Source of the DNA: CAVXUB01 sp963764805
GTDB lineage: Bacteria; Actinomycetota; Acidimicrobiia; Acidimicrobiales; Bog-793
Length of the DNA: 64,000 bases
Assembly: GCA_963764805.1 (NCBI GenBank)
Contig: CAVXUB010000002.1
Coordinates: 1-64,000 of the forward strand
Reading direction: 5' to 3'
The notes under the pieces are model-generated. The model was not told where the DNA came from, searched no databases, and saw only the letters and a list, made by a program, of their open reading frames with translations. Position numbers and translations under genes: made by a program. This document shows, one piece after another, positions 26,585 through 34,028 of the stretch; within the stretch, counting starts at the first letter, position 1; each line of letters begins with the position of its first letter.

Positions 26585-26860
26585 TCAGTCGGTACGGCTC
26601 GTCGTGCCTGCGGAGCCCGGATGGTGCTCCGCCCACGAATGGTGGATGGCGACGACCGGGTGGAACACGTGCTCGTGGCGGCAGCGGACACAAGCCCTGG
26701 AAGTCAGGTACGCGGGAGCCGCCTCCAAGTGGTTGCAGCGCGGGCACCTGACGAAACGGACCTCCCCGACTATTCCGAGGAACCCGATCCAAAGGACGGC
26801 GATCGCCAAGGCGAACAGCAGTCCCACACCGATCATGGTCAAGGTCTCGATGGCGAACAC
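26585..26860 (-). CDS. Small membrane protein with a zinc ribbon
   Basis: A 91-residue protein. Residues about 5-30 are one membrane helix (MIGVGLLFALAIAVLWIGFL); then CPRC (near 40) and CVRC (near 60) form a two-knuckle zinc ribbon, with a histidine-rich tail (HEHVFHPVVAIHHSWAEHH) that could also bind metal. The GTG at 26860 is chosen because a GGAGGTGAT site precedes it by a normal distance; an ATG in the same frame much farther up is less likely. Function is unknown. It is divergent from the DUF5709 gene across a palindromic site. Confidence 0.6.
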   Translation of the reverse strand: MFAIETLTMIGVGLLFALAIAVLWIGFLGIVGEVRFVRCPRCNHLEAAPAYLTSRACVRCRHEHVFHPVVAIHHSWAEHHPGSAGTTSRTD

Positions 26861-26900
26861 CTCACCATCACCTCCTAAATGTGCATCGTGAACCAAGTAT

Positions 26901-26913
26901 ATCGTGTCACGAT
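26901..26913. promoter_or_regulatory. Palindrome between zinc-ribbon and DUF5709 genes
   Basis: ATCGTG-T-CACGAT is a perfect inverted repeat. On the minus strand a TATACT hexamer (a -10 for the zinc-ribbon gene) touches it, and a half-site CATCGTG lies at 26884-26890. The extended form TATCGTGTCACGATG matches the site before ClC at 12 of 15 positions, which suggests one regulator for both. Confidence 0.5.
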
Positions 26914-27023
26914 GTCTCTCGGGTGCACCCCCGGCCGGTGTCGAGCGCCGCTGCCCGAGAACCCGGCCTGCATCGGTGCCGAGCGCCGGTGTCGAGGGCT
27001 GCGGCGAGGGGTATCGGTCGGGC

Positions 27024-27395
27024 ATGACAGCTCGCCCCGGACGCGATCAGGATTGGACCGACGCCGAGGCTGAAGGGATGCCGGATCTGGATCCCCAGCC
27101 TCCCGGCATAGACGCCGAGACGGCCTCGGAGGGGTGGTACCCCCCACGCGACCATCTCGTCGGTGCCGACGAGATCGGTGTCACCGCGGCCGAAGAGGCG
27201 ATTCCCGAGACGGTGGAGGAACGAGCGCGGAGGGAGCGTCCGGAGGGCGTCGCAGCCGCCGACGATCTTCCCGGCGGGCGGCTGGTCGATATGGAGGGCG
27301 TCGGCGACGACGACGGCGAGGTGGCGGGGGAGTGGGCCGAGGACGGGGCCGGGCTCAGCGCCGAGGAAGCGGCCATCCACATCACCGACGCCTGA
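27024..27395 (+). CDS. DUF5709-type acidic protein
   Basis: A 123-residue, strongly acidic soluble protein. The order of motifs, SEGWYPPRDHL, GVTAAEEAIPETVEERARRE, then GGRLVDMEG and a C-terminal SAEEAAIHI, is that of the actinobacterial DUF5709 family, whose function is unknown. The start at 27024 (MTARPGRDQ) is chosen because upstream frame usage looks noncoding and crosses the regulatory palindrome region. It stands alone on the plus strand and is followed by a repeat-containing gap. Confidence 0.65.
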   Translation: MTARPGRDQDWTDAEAEGMPDLDPQPPGIDAETASEGWYPPRDHLVGADEIGVTAAEEAIPETVEERARRERPEGVAAADDLPGGRLVDMEGVGDDDGEVAGEWAEDGAGLSAEEAAIHITDA

Positions 27396-27415
27396 GCGGG
27401 TCCCCTCCCAAACGA

Positions 27416-27542
27416 AAGCGTGTCACGTAACCGAGCGGTGGCGCTCAGGTAGGCGACACACTTCGTGTGTCGCCAGGGCGCAAGTCTCTTCGAAGCGTGT
27501 CGCGTTGTAGAGCGCCAGCGCTCAGCTAGGTGACACACTTCG
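27416..27542. repeat. Imperfect 50-base direct repeat with hairpin
   Basis: Bases 27416-27465 and 27493-27542 are about 80% identical over 50 bases, both beginning AAGCGTGTC and ending GACACACTTCG. The first copy flows into a perfect hairpin, GGCGACACAC-TTC-GTGTGTCGCC (27452-27474), which could end the DUF5709 transcript; the second copy lacks the matching right arm. Two copies only and no uniform spacers, so this is not a CRISPR array. It may be a decayed mobile repeat or a double terminator. Confidence 0.55.
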
Positions 27543-27568
27543 CAGACGCCGTTGTATAGGAGGGCCGA

Positions 27569-27952
27569 ATGGTGAGCATCCGGTTGAACCACACGATCGT
27601 CTGGTGCCGTGACAAGGCGCTCTCGGCTGAGTACCTGACGGAGACCCTCGGCCTGCCGCCAGCGAAGGCCTGGGGCGGGTTCTTGGTCGTGGAGATGGCC
27701 AACGACCTCTCGTTGGACTACAAGGAGTCGTCCCAGGAGATTGCATCCCAGCACTACGCCTTCCTGGTGAGTGAGGAGGAGTTCGACGAGATCTTCGGCC
27801 GCCTCGGAGCTCGCGGGCAGGAGTACTGGGCGGACCCCGCCCTCCGGCGCCCAGGAGAGATCAACCACAACGACGGTGGCCGAGGCGTCTACTTCAAGGA
27901 CCCAGACGGGCATCTTCTCGAGATCATCACCCGCCCTTACGGCAGCGGATAG
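27569..27952 (+). CDS. VOC (glyoxalase/bleomycin resistance-like) protein
   Basis: A 127-residue two-module VOC protein: IRLNHTIVWCRDKALSAEYL at the start (His8 as a possible metal ligand), SQHYAFLVSEEEFDEIF in the middle and VYFKDPDGHLLEIIT at the end, where the glutamate is the usual last metal ligand. All four metal-ligand positions look filled, so it may be a true metalloenzyme. Substrate unknown. The ATG at 27569 has AGGAGGG just upstream. It stands alone between the repeat region and the convergent DUF4326 gene. Confidence 0.8.
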   Translation: MVSIRLNHTIVWCRDKALSAEYLTETLGLPPAKAWGGFLVVEMANDLSLDYKESSQEIASQHYAFLVSEEEFDEIFGRLGARGQEYWADPALRRPGEINHNDGGRGVYFKDPDGHLLEIITRPYGSG

Positions 27953-28000
27953 GCCCGTCCGTCCTCAGCTCTTGCCGGTCCCGCCGGGCTTGCCGCCCGC

Positions 28001-28276
28001 TCAGCTGTTGGCGACCTCCAGCAAGACGTCCGCGTGGCACGGCTCGTCGGGCGGGCAATAGCAGGCGAGGTCCCGCCCACGTAGCTCGCTCTTCACGTCG
28101 TCGACGCTGACCTCGAGCCGCCCGGCCGACAGGTCCTCCCGGTAGCGCCGGACGGCCTCGGCGCGGCCGAGGCTGAGCGGGTGGGGGTTGCCCCACTTAG
28201 TCGGGCGGGTGACCACCACGACCCCTTCCGGGAGCCGGGCCCCCTTCTTCCTCGAACGCTGATACCGGCGCGGCAT
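28001..28276 (-). CDS. DUF4326 protein
   Basis: A 91-residue protein that is nearly all one domain: VVVTRPTKWGNPHPL, EAVRRYREDL and LRGRDLACYCPPDEPCHADVLLE. The C-Y-C-x5-C-H-A-D motif with three cysteines and a histidine is the DUF4326 signature and looks like a metal site. The domain is widespread in actinobacteria and phages; no function is established. A basic stretch (RRYQRSRKKGARL) opens the protein. The stop is 48 bases from the end of the convergent VOC gene. Confidence 0.8.
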   Translation of the reverse strand: MPRRYQRSRKKGARLPEGVVVVTRPTKWGNPHPLSLGRAEAVRRYREDLSAGRLEVSVDDVKSELRGRDLACYCPPDEPCHADVLLEVANS

Positions 28277-28380
28277 GTTCTCCCCAGTCTGCGCCGGCCG
28301 CTGTCGGGAACATGTCGCGGCTGGCGTTCCCGCATCCTGCTGCGGTTGCTCCAGCCGTCGTTCACGGCAATCCTGTGGCG

Positions 28381-29031
28381 ATGCCCGGGAAGCGTGCCGT
28401 CGAGGAGGAGAAGCGGCTCGCCGCCGAGGCCGCTGCCGCGCTGGTGGAGGACGGCATGCGGGTGGGGCTCGGGACGGGCAGCACCGTCGCCTACCTGCTG
28501 CCTGTGCTCGCCGCCCGGCGTCTATCGCTCCGGTGCGTCGCGACCTCGCCCGCTACGGCAAGGGCAGCCGCCGAGCTGGGCCTGGTGGTCGAGGAGCTCA
28601 CTGCCGCCCGCTTGGACCTGGCCATCGATGGAACCGATCAGGTCAATCCCGACGGATGGCTCGTCAAGGGCGGGGGAGGTGCGCACACGAGGGAGAAGGT
28701 GGTGGCGGCGGCGGCGGAGCGTTTTGTGGTGATCGGTGACTCCACCAAGCCGGTCCCGGCGCTCGGCCCCCCGATCCCCTTGGAGTTGCTGGAGTTCGGA
28801 CTGCGCTCGACGCTCGCAGGGCTCGGATCCGTCGAGCTCCGGGACCTACCCGCCAGCCCGGACGGGAACGTCCTCGCCAACTACACGGGCGCCGTGGGCG
28901 ACCCACGGGAGATGGCCAGGCGGCTGGACGCCGTTCCCGGCATCGTCGAGCATGGCCTCTTCCCGCCGGAGATGGTGTCACTGGTGCTGATCGGCGAGAG
29001 CGGCTCGGTCCGCCGTCTCCGCCTCGATTGA
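28381..29031 (+). CDS. rpiA: Ribose-5-phosphate isomerase A
   Basis: A 216-residue protein with the RpiA hallmarks: VGLGTGSTVAYLL (phosphate loop), LAIDGTDQVNPDGWLVKGGGGAHTREK (the catalytic Asp and Lys/Glu region) and GNVLANY. It interconverts ribose 5-phosphate and ribulose 5-phosphate in the pentose phosphate pathway. The ATG at 28381 matches the family start; an in-frame ATG at 28312 would add 23 residues with no family resemblance. It ends eight bases before the convergent desaturase gene, leaving no room for a separate terminator. Confidence 0.9.
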   Translation: MPGKRAVEEEKRLAAEAAAALVEDGMRVGLGTGSTVAYLLPVLAARRLSLRCVATSPATARAAAELGLVVEELTAARLDLAIDGTDQVNPDGWLVKGGGGAHTREKVVAAAAERFVVIGDSTKPVPALGPPIPLELLEFGLRSTLAGLGSVELRDLPASPDGNVLANYTGAVGDPREMARRLDAVPGIVEHGLFPPEMVSLVLIGESGSVRRLRLD

Positions 29032-29039
29032 CCCTTGCG

Positions 29040-29976
29040 TCAGAGCGCCGCGAGCGTCCGGGGTGCCCCGTGGTCGGCTCCCCGCGCCGCCATCTGGGCC
29101 GCCCTGTCAGCCGTCCGCGCCGCCAACTGGGCCGCCTTGTCCAGATAGGCGAGCAGTCGTTCCCTCGCCAACTCCGCCTCGTGCGTCAACGGGCCGACCT
29201 CGGTCAACGTCCAATGCCTGCCGAACATCGGCCTGACGACCGACTCGTAATGGATCTCGAGGTCGTAGATCCGCTGGCGGGCGATTGCGGCGGCGTGACG
29301 CCTGAAGCCGGGGATCCCGAGCCCCGGCATGGCGAAACCAACCACCTGCCGCTCCAGCGCCTCCACCGTCCCCGACGGATCGACTTGCAGGGCGGCAGAG
29401 ACGAGGTCCCGGTAGAAGAGGTGATGCAGGTTCTCGTCGGCGGCCACTCGCTTCATCACGACGTATCCCGCCTCGTCGTCCATCGCCTTGCCGGTGTTGC
29501 AGGTGGGCGACCCGCGTGGCCAGCTCCTGCAGGGCGACGTAGACCAGCCCGTCGGCAACAGTCTGCGGATGCGGGACCACCGCTCCGCAGACCTGCGCCA
29601 TGCGTGCACGCTCGAGGAGCACCGGATCGACATGTCGCGACACCGTCAGGTAGTCGCGTAGCACTATCGAGTGCCGGCCCTCTTCGGCGGTCCAACGGCG
29701 GACCCACTGGCCCCAGGGCCCGTCGGTGCCGAAGGTCCGTGCGATGTCGTCGAAGTAGTAGGGCAGGTTGTCCTCCGTGAGGAGGTTGACGAACAGGGCG
29801 CTGCGCACACCTTCTGGCATCTCGGTGAGCGGCACCGGCCCCTCTGTGACGATCTCCGCGCCCCGCTCCCATGGGACGAGCTCGTGGGGGAACCACTCCT
29901 TGGCGATCCCGAGGTGGCGGTCGAGCAGCTGCGCGGCAGTCGGCGTCAGCTCTGTCAGCAGGGCGTTGTCGTCCAC
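29040..29976 (-). CDS. Acyl-ACP desaturase, frameshifted
   Basis: A di-iron desaturase of the stearoyl-ACP delta-9 type, which puts a double bond into acyl-carrier-protein-bound fatty acids. The first 160 residues include FVNLLTEDNLPYYF and TAEEGRHSIVLRDYL (E-E-x-R-H iron ligands). An extra C near 29500 breaks the frame; removal joins QELATRVAH to CNTGKAMDDEAGYVVMKRVAADENLHH with the second iron motif (D-E-N-L-H-H), to the stop at 29040. The repaired length of about 311 residues suits the actinobacterial group. The GTG at 29976 follows GGGAGA. A TetR regulator is divergent, with a palindrome between. Confidence 0.85.
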
Positions 29977-30028
29977 GGCAATCTCCCGTCTCGTGGACTG
30001 CGGCGAGTCGTAACCTACGGTTGCGTAA

Positions 30029-30044
30029 CTTACGGTACCGTAAG
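30029..30044. promoter_or_regulatory. Perfect 16-base operator between desaturase and TetR genes
   Basis: CTTACGGTACCGTAAG is a perfect palindrome centred between the divergent starts (29976 and 30084). A degenerate copy, CCTACGGTTGCGTAAC, lies just left (30014-30029). On the plus strand TAAGCT (30041-30046) could be the -10 of the TetR gene; on the minus strand TAGGTT could be the -10 of the desaturase. A TetR dimer here would repress both. Confidence 0.7.
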
Positions 30045-30083
30045 CTAGCAGTTTTTGCAAAGCGCGATGGACGGAGGCACCAG

Positions 30084-30752
30084 ATGCGGATGTCGGGCAG
30101 CGAGCGGCGAGCGCAGCTGCTCGACGTGGGCCGGTCGGTGTTCGCCGAGCGCGGCTACGAAGGTGCCTCCGTCGAGGAGATCGCCGCCCGGGCGGGCGTC
30201 TCCAAGCCGGTCGTCTACGAGCATTTCGGCGGAAAGGAGCGGATCTATACGGCGGTTGTCGACCGCGAGATCGCAGCGCTGCTCGACGTGGTCCTCTCGG
30301 CACTCGACGCCCGCCACCCGCGGGTGTTGCTCGAGCAGGAGGTGCTGGGGCTGCTCCGCTACATCGAGAGCAACACCGAAGGCTTTCGGATACTGGCACG
30401 GGATTCGCCGGCGGCATCGGTGGGCGGCAACCTCGCCAGCCTGCTGAACGACGTCGTCGGGAAGTTGGAGCCGATCCTGGCGGGGATGTTCCTGCAGCGA
30501 GGACTGGATCCTCCTCTCGCACCCGTATATGCGCAGGCGCTCGTCGGAATGGTCGCCTTCACCGGACTGTGGTGGCTGGACGCCCGCCAGCCGAAGTTGG
30601 AGGTAGTGGCGGCGAACCTCGTCAACTTGGCCTGGAACGGGCTTGCCGGCCTCGATCCGGCCCCTCAGTTGCGCAGCCAGCAGCGCAGCCAGCATCGCCG
30701 CCGGCGGACCGGCCACCGTGCTGTCCCGCCCCGGCGACGCTCCGCCGGCTGA
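30084..30752 (+). CDS. TetR-family regulator, probable desaturase repressor
   Basis: A 222-residue regulator. Residues about 5-55 are the TetR helix-turn-helix (RRAQLLDVGRSVFAERGYEGASVEEIAARAGVSKPV, in parts, ending VYEHFGGKE). The C-terminal half is all-helical with a hydrophobic pocket region (ILAGMFLQRGL, ALVGMVAFTGLWWL), suited to a fatty acyl ligand. The ATG at 30084 lies behind GGAGG. The divergent desaturase and the shared palindrome suggest a role like DesT/FadR-type lipid regulators; this is inference. The last 35 residues are rich in Gln and Arg and may be a poorly conserved tail. Confidence 0.85.
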   Translation: MRMSGSERRAQLLDVGRSVFAERGYEGASVEEIAARAGVSKPVVYEHFGGKERIYTAVVDREIAALLDVVLSALDARHPRVLLEQEVLGLLRYIESNTEGFRILARDSPAASVGGNLASLLNDVVGKLEPILAGMFLQRGLDPPLAPVYAQALVGMVAFTGLWWLDARQPKLEVVAANLVNLAWNGLAGLDPAPQLRSQQRSQHRRRRTGHRAVPPRRRSAG

Positions 30753-30830
30753 TAACCTGGGACTTCGTTTCCCGGCGACCCCGCTTCCCTTGGAGTGACG
30801 GCGGCCGGTCGCCCAGCTAGGAGTGTCCTG

Positions 30831-32261
30831 TTGTCCTCGTCCGCCTCATCGTTGGCGCTTGTCGCGCCCTCATGCACCTTCGCCGATCTCGGCGTACCCC
30901 CCGAGATGGTGACCGCCCTCCGCTCGCGCGGGATCGACGAGCCGTTCCCGATCCAGGCCCAAGCGATCCCGGCCGCCCTCAGCGGCAGGGACGTCTGCGG
31001 CCGCGCCCCCACCGGTTCTGGCAAGACCATCGCTTTCGGCATCCCTCTCGCCGTGCTGGGGCAGCGCGCCCTCCCGGGCCGACCCACCGCTCTCGTCCTC
31101 GCACCGACCCGCGAGCTGGCGGCGCAGATCGAGGCGGAGATGCGGTTGCTGGTCGGCCGGCGGCGCGAGCGCCACGTCGCCGCCTTCTACGGAGGAGTGG
31201 GTTTCGGCGCGCAGCTGAACGCCCTGCGTCATGGCGTGGACGTGGCCGTCGCCTGCCCGGGGCGGTTGCGGGACCTGATGGGCCGCAAGGCGATCTCGCT
31301 CGCCGATGTCTCGATGGTGGTCGTGGACGAAGCCGACCGGATGGCCGACATGGGCTTCCTGCCCGAGGTGAAGGCGATCCTCGACGAGGTGCGGCCCGAC
31401 CGCCAGACGATGCTCTTCTCCGCCACGCTCGACGGGGAGGTCGATGCTCTCGTCAAGCGTTACCAACATGACCCGCTGTACGTGCTGGTGGAGCCCGACG
31501 AGCAGCCTTCGATCGCCAGCCACGAGTGGGTCGAGGCGCGCCGCGAGGATCGGGTGGCCCTCGCCGCCGGCTATGCCGGCACCCACGGTCCGGCCATCGT
31601 GTTCTGCCGGACCAAGCGCGGCGCCGACCGCGTGACCAGGCAGATGCTCTTTGCAGGCGTCAAGGCAGTCCCGATCCACGGTGGCCGCACGCAGGCTCAG
31701 CGCGAGCAGGCGCTCGCAGCGTTCGCGTCCGGACGAGCCCGGGCGCTGGTCGCAACCGATGTGGCTGCCCGGGGGATACACGTTGACGGCGTCGGCTGCG
31801 TCGTCCACTTCGATCTCCCGGCCAGCGGCAAGGACTACTTGCACAGGTCCGGCCGCACGGCGAGGGCCGGAGCGGGCGGGATGGTCGTGAGCTTCGTGAC
31901 CCCCGAGGACGCGGCACCGGTACGGCAGCTCAAGAAGGAGATCAGTCAGATCGGCCAGACCGGCCAGACCGGCCAGACCGGCCAGACCGGCCAGACCGGC
32001 CATCATCCGGCCGCAAGAAAACCGCAGGGCGCTGGGAGGAAGCCGCAGCCGGCCCGGAGGAAGGGTCAGCCGGCCGCAAGGAAGCCACAGCCGGCCGGCC
32101 GTAAGTCGCAGCCCGCCCCGAGCAAGTCGCAGCCGGCAGCAAGCAGGTCGCAGGGACGTCCGGGTCGGCCCCAACTGACGGGGCGCCCCCTATCATTCAG
32201 GACGGCGCACCGCCAGCACCCGGGGAAGAGGGATGAGAGGCTCGTCGATACGTCTGTGTGA
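30831..32261 (+). CDS. DEAD-box RNA helicase with repetitive basic tail
   Basis: A 476-residue protein. Core motifs: Q motif PFPIQAQAIPAAL, Walker A APTGSGKT (59-66), APTRELA, VVVDEADRM (motif II), FSATL, then in the second RecA domain VATDVAARGIHVDGVG and HRSGRTARAG. It unwinds short RNA duplexes with ATP. From about residue 370 the tail is low-complexity: a QTG tandem repeat, then repeats of the type RKPQPA and KSQPA, basic and probably RNA-binding. TTG at 30831 is preferred as start (AGGAG seven bases upstream); GTG at 30795 is possible. Its end overlaps the next gene by 29 bases. Confidence 0.9.
   Translation: MSSSASSLALVAPSCTFADLGVPPEMVTALRSRGIDEPFPIQAQAIPAALSGRDVCGRAPTGSGKTIAFGIPLAVLGQRALPGRPTALVLAPTRELAAQIEAEMRLLVGRRRERHVAAFYGGVGFGAQLNALRHGVDVAVACPGRLRDLMGRKAISLADVSMVVVDEADRMADMGFLPEVKAILDEVRPDRQTMLFSATLDGEVDALVKRYQHDPLYVLVEPDEQPSIASHEWVEARREDRVALAAGYAGTHGPAIVFCRTKRGADRVTRQMLFAGVKAVPIHGGRTQAQREQALAAFASGRARALVATDVAARGIHVDGVGCVVHFDLPASGKDYLHRSGRTARAGAGGMVVSFVTPEDAAPVRQLKKEISQIGQTGQTGQTGQTGQTGHHPAARKPQGAGRKPQPARRKGQPAARKPQPAGRKSQPAPSKSQPAASRSQGRPGRPQLTGRPLSFRTAHRQHPGKRDERLVDTSV
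31947..32000 (+). repeat. 9-base tandem repeat inside the helicase gene
   Basis: CAGATCGGC followed by five exact copies of CAGACCGGC, encoding QIG then QTG five times. Exact nucleotide identity of the copies points to recent slippage or recombination, so copy number may vary between strains. It lies at the junction of the helicase core and its basic tail. Confidence 0.9.
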
Positions 32262-33183
32262 GGGCGATCACGTCGTCCACTTCTACGACGCCGAGCAGGA
32301 GCTCGTCGGCGTCGTCGGGTCTTACCTGGCTGCCTCGCTGAGCGGCGGGGACGTCGCGGTGGTCATCGCCACGTCCGCCCACGCGGCGGCGTTTCGCGAA
32401 GCGATTGGCGCGGCGGGCCTCGATGCGTTCTCGCTCGAGTGCGAGGGCCGGCTCGTGCTGGTCGACGCCGACGAGGCTCTTTCCCGGTTCGTCGTCGGCG
32501 GGGTTCCCGACGCAGCGTTGTTCGACGCCTCGATCGGCTCGGTCATCGAGCACGCCGTAGCAGCGGGCCGACCCGTGCGCGCCTATGGCGAGATGGTGGC
32601 GAGGCTGTGGTCGGCAGGCAACACCGCCGGCGCTGTAGCGCTCGAACGGCTGTGGAACGAGCTGGCGGGCAGGCACCCGTTCGCCTTGTTCTGCGCTTAT
32701 CCTCGCCGGCTGATGGTCGACGGCCACCCGCAGGAGTTCGCCGATGTCTGCGGGCTCCACTCGAAGGTGATCGCCGGAGCCCCGATACCGTCTGCTGCCG
32801 AGGCCTCGCGGCGTTTCGTGGCTGTTCCGGCGTCGACACGCCTTGCCCGCAACTATGTGGCCACGATGCTCAGGGAGTGGGGTCTCGGCTCGGTGCACGA
32901 CGACGCAGTGACGGTGCTCGCCGAGCTTGCCGCCAACGCGGTGCGGCACGGCGAAGGCGACTTCACGGTCAGTGTCGGCCGTCTCGACGACGGGGTGCGC
33001 CTGATGGTCGGCGACACCAGCAGCGCACCTCCCGAGATGCGCCGATCGGTTACATCCTCCACCAACGGGCGCGGGCTCATGATGCTGGCGGCGATCGCGG
33101 ATCGGTGGGGCTATTACTTCGCCGACACTGGAAAGGTGGTCTGGGCAGAGCTGAAGGCTGCTCCACGCGAGGACGGCCCCTGA
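32233..33183 (+). CDS. MEDS-domain protein with C-terminal HATPase (anti-sigma kinase type)
   Basis: A 316-residue two-domain protein. Residues about 8-175 are a MEDS sensory domain (GDHVVHFYDAEQELVGVVGSYL to RHPFALFCAYPRRLM). Residues about 195-310 are an RsbW/SpoIIAB-like ATPase: ELAANAVRHG is the N box, GRGLMMLAAIADRWG the glycine-rich lid. The D-x-G-x-G motif is replaced by VGDTSSAPPE, as in many actinobacterial members. Such proteins hold a sigma factor and phosphorylate a STAS antagonist. The next gene overlaps the stop (TGATG) and encodes just such a STAS protein. The start overlaps the helicase gene by 29 bases. Confidence 0.85.
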   Translation: MRGSSIRLCEGDHVVHFYDAEQELVGVVGSYLAASLSGGDVAVVIATSAHAAAFREAIGAAGLDAFSLECEGRLVLVDADEALSRFVVGGVPDAALFDASIGSVIEHAVAAGRPVRAYGEMVARLWSAGNTAGAVALERLWNELAGRHPFALFCAYPRRLMVDGHPQEFADVCGLHSKVIAGAPIPSAAEASRRFVAVPASTRLARNYVATMLREWGLGSVHDDAVTVLAELAANAVRHGEGDFTVSVGRLDDGVRLMVGDTSSAPPEMRRSVTSSTNGRGLMMLAAIADRWGYYFADTGKVVWAELKAAPREDGP

Positions 33184-33980
33184 TGCCGACAGGAAGAGTG
33201 CTGCCCGAGTCGGCTGTCCAGGCCGGACACATCTGCTGGTCCGTCGACGGCGACGACTCGTACTTGTCCGGTGCCGAGAGCCTCCTCCGGTACGGGCGCG
33301 ATCAGGGCCTCAAGACCCTCCTCTTCGGGCCCGATGGCAGCGAGCCCCTCCGCCGGCTCGGCCGGCTCGCGTCTGCCACGCTCGATCCTGCAGAGTTCTG
33401 CCTGCATGGACGCTCGCTCGACACCGAGGCGATCTTGGACAAGTTCGGCGCTGAGCAGGGTGCGGCACTGGCGGGCGGCTACGGCGGCGTGTTCGTCGTC
33501 GCCGACATGGACTGGCTGCTACCAGCGGGCCTGAGCCCCGCTTCCGTCCTCGAGTTCGAGTTGCGCCTCGACAGGCAGATCCGCGAGCTCGGAGCCACGG
33601 TCGTGTGCGCCTACCGGACGGCCCGTCACGATCCGGCTGCCGGCGCGAGCGTGCGCTGCGTGCATCCGGGGGAGGTGGCGTCCGGCGAGCCCGTCCAGTT
33701 CCGGCTCGTCGCCGCCGAGCGCGGCTGGAGGCTGAGCGGCGAGGTCGACCTCTCGATGAGCAGTTACTTCCGTCTTGCGCTGGAGGCGGCTGTAAGTGTC
33801 GGCGGGCGCACCATCGACATATCGGAGCTGAGGTTCATCGACGCCAGCGGGCTGCGCGAGATCGCCGAGGTTGCCGCGTCCGGGAGCCTCGAGCTGCGCG
33901 GAGCGCGCCCGCTCGTCCGCCGCAGCTGGGCGATCAGCGGTTATGCGGACCACGTGCCGGCGGTACAGCTTGTCGGCTGA
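33183..33980 (+). CDS. MEDS-like/STAS protein (anti-sigma antagonist type)
   Basis: A 265-residue protein. The first 155 residues resemble a divergent MEDS domain (QAGHICWSVDGDDSYLSGAESLLRYG, then LEFELRLDRQIRELGATVVCAYR). Residues about 175-265 are a STAS domain whose phosphorylation site is conserved: ELRFIDASGLREI, with Ser222 the likely target of the upstream kinase. The start codon shares an A with the previous stop (TGATG). In partner switching, the unphosphorylated form captures the kinase and frees the sigma factor. The sigma factor itself is not in this cluster. Confidence 0.8.
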   Translation: MPTGRVLPESAVQAGHICWSVDGDDSYLSGAESLLRYGRDQGLKTLLFGPDGSEPLRRLGRLASATLDPAEFCLHGRSLDTEAILDKFGAEQGAALAGGYGGVFVVADMDWLLPAGLSPASVLEFELRLDRQIRELGATVVCAYRTARHDPAAGASVRCVHPGEVASGEPVQFRLVAAERGWRLSGEVDLSMSSYFRLALEAAVSVGGRTIDISELRFIDASGLREIAEVAASGSLELRGARPLVRRSWAISGYADHVPAVQLVG

Positions 33981-34028
33981 CAGCGCCGATGTCGGTCGGG
34001 CGCGGGACCGCCGGGGAGCGAGCCCGGA

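Noticed and set aside
27396..27568. Possible CRISPR array
   Set aside because: Only two imperfect copies, with long unequal conserved parts, a hairpin in one and no cas genes nearby.
29871..30083. N-terminal extension of the TetR regulator into the divergent promoter
   Set aside because: It would cover the 16-base palindrome and the desaturase start. The ATG at 30084 has a good GGAGG site and begins right before the helix-turn-helix.
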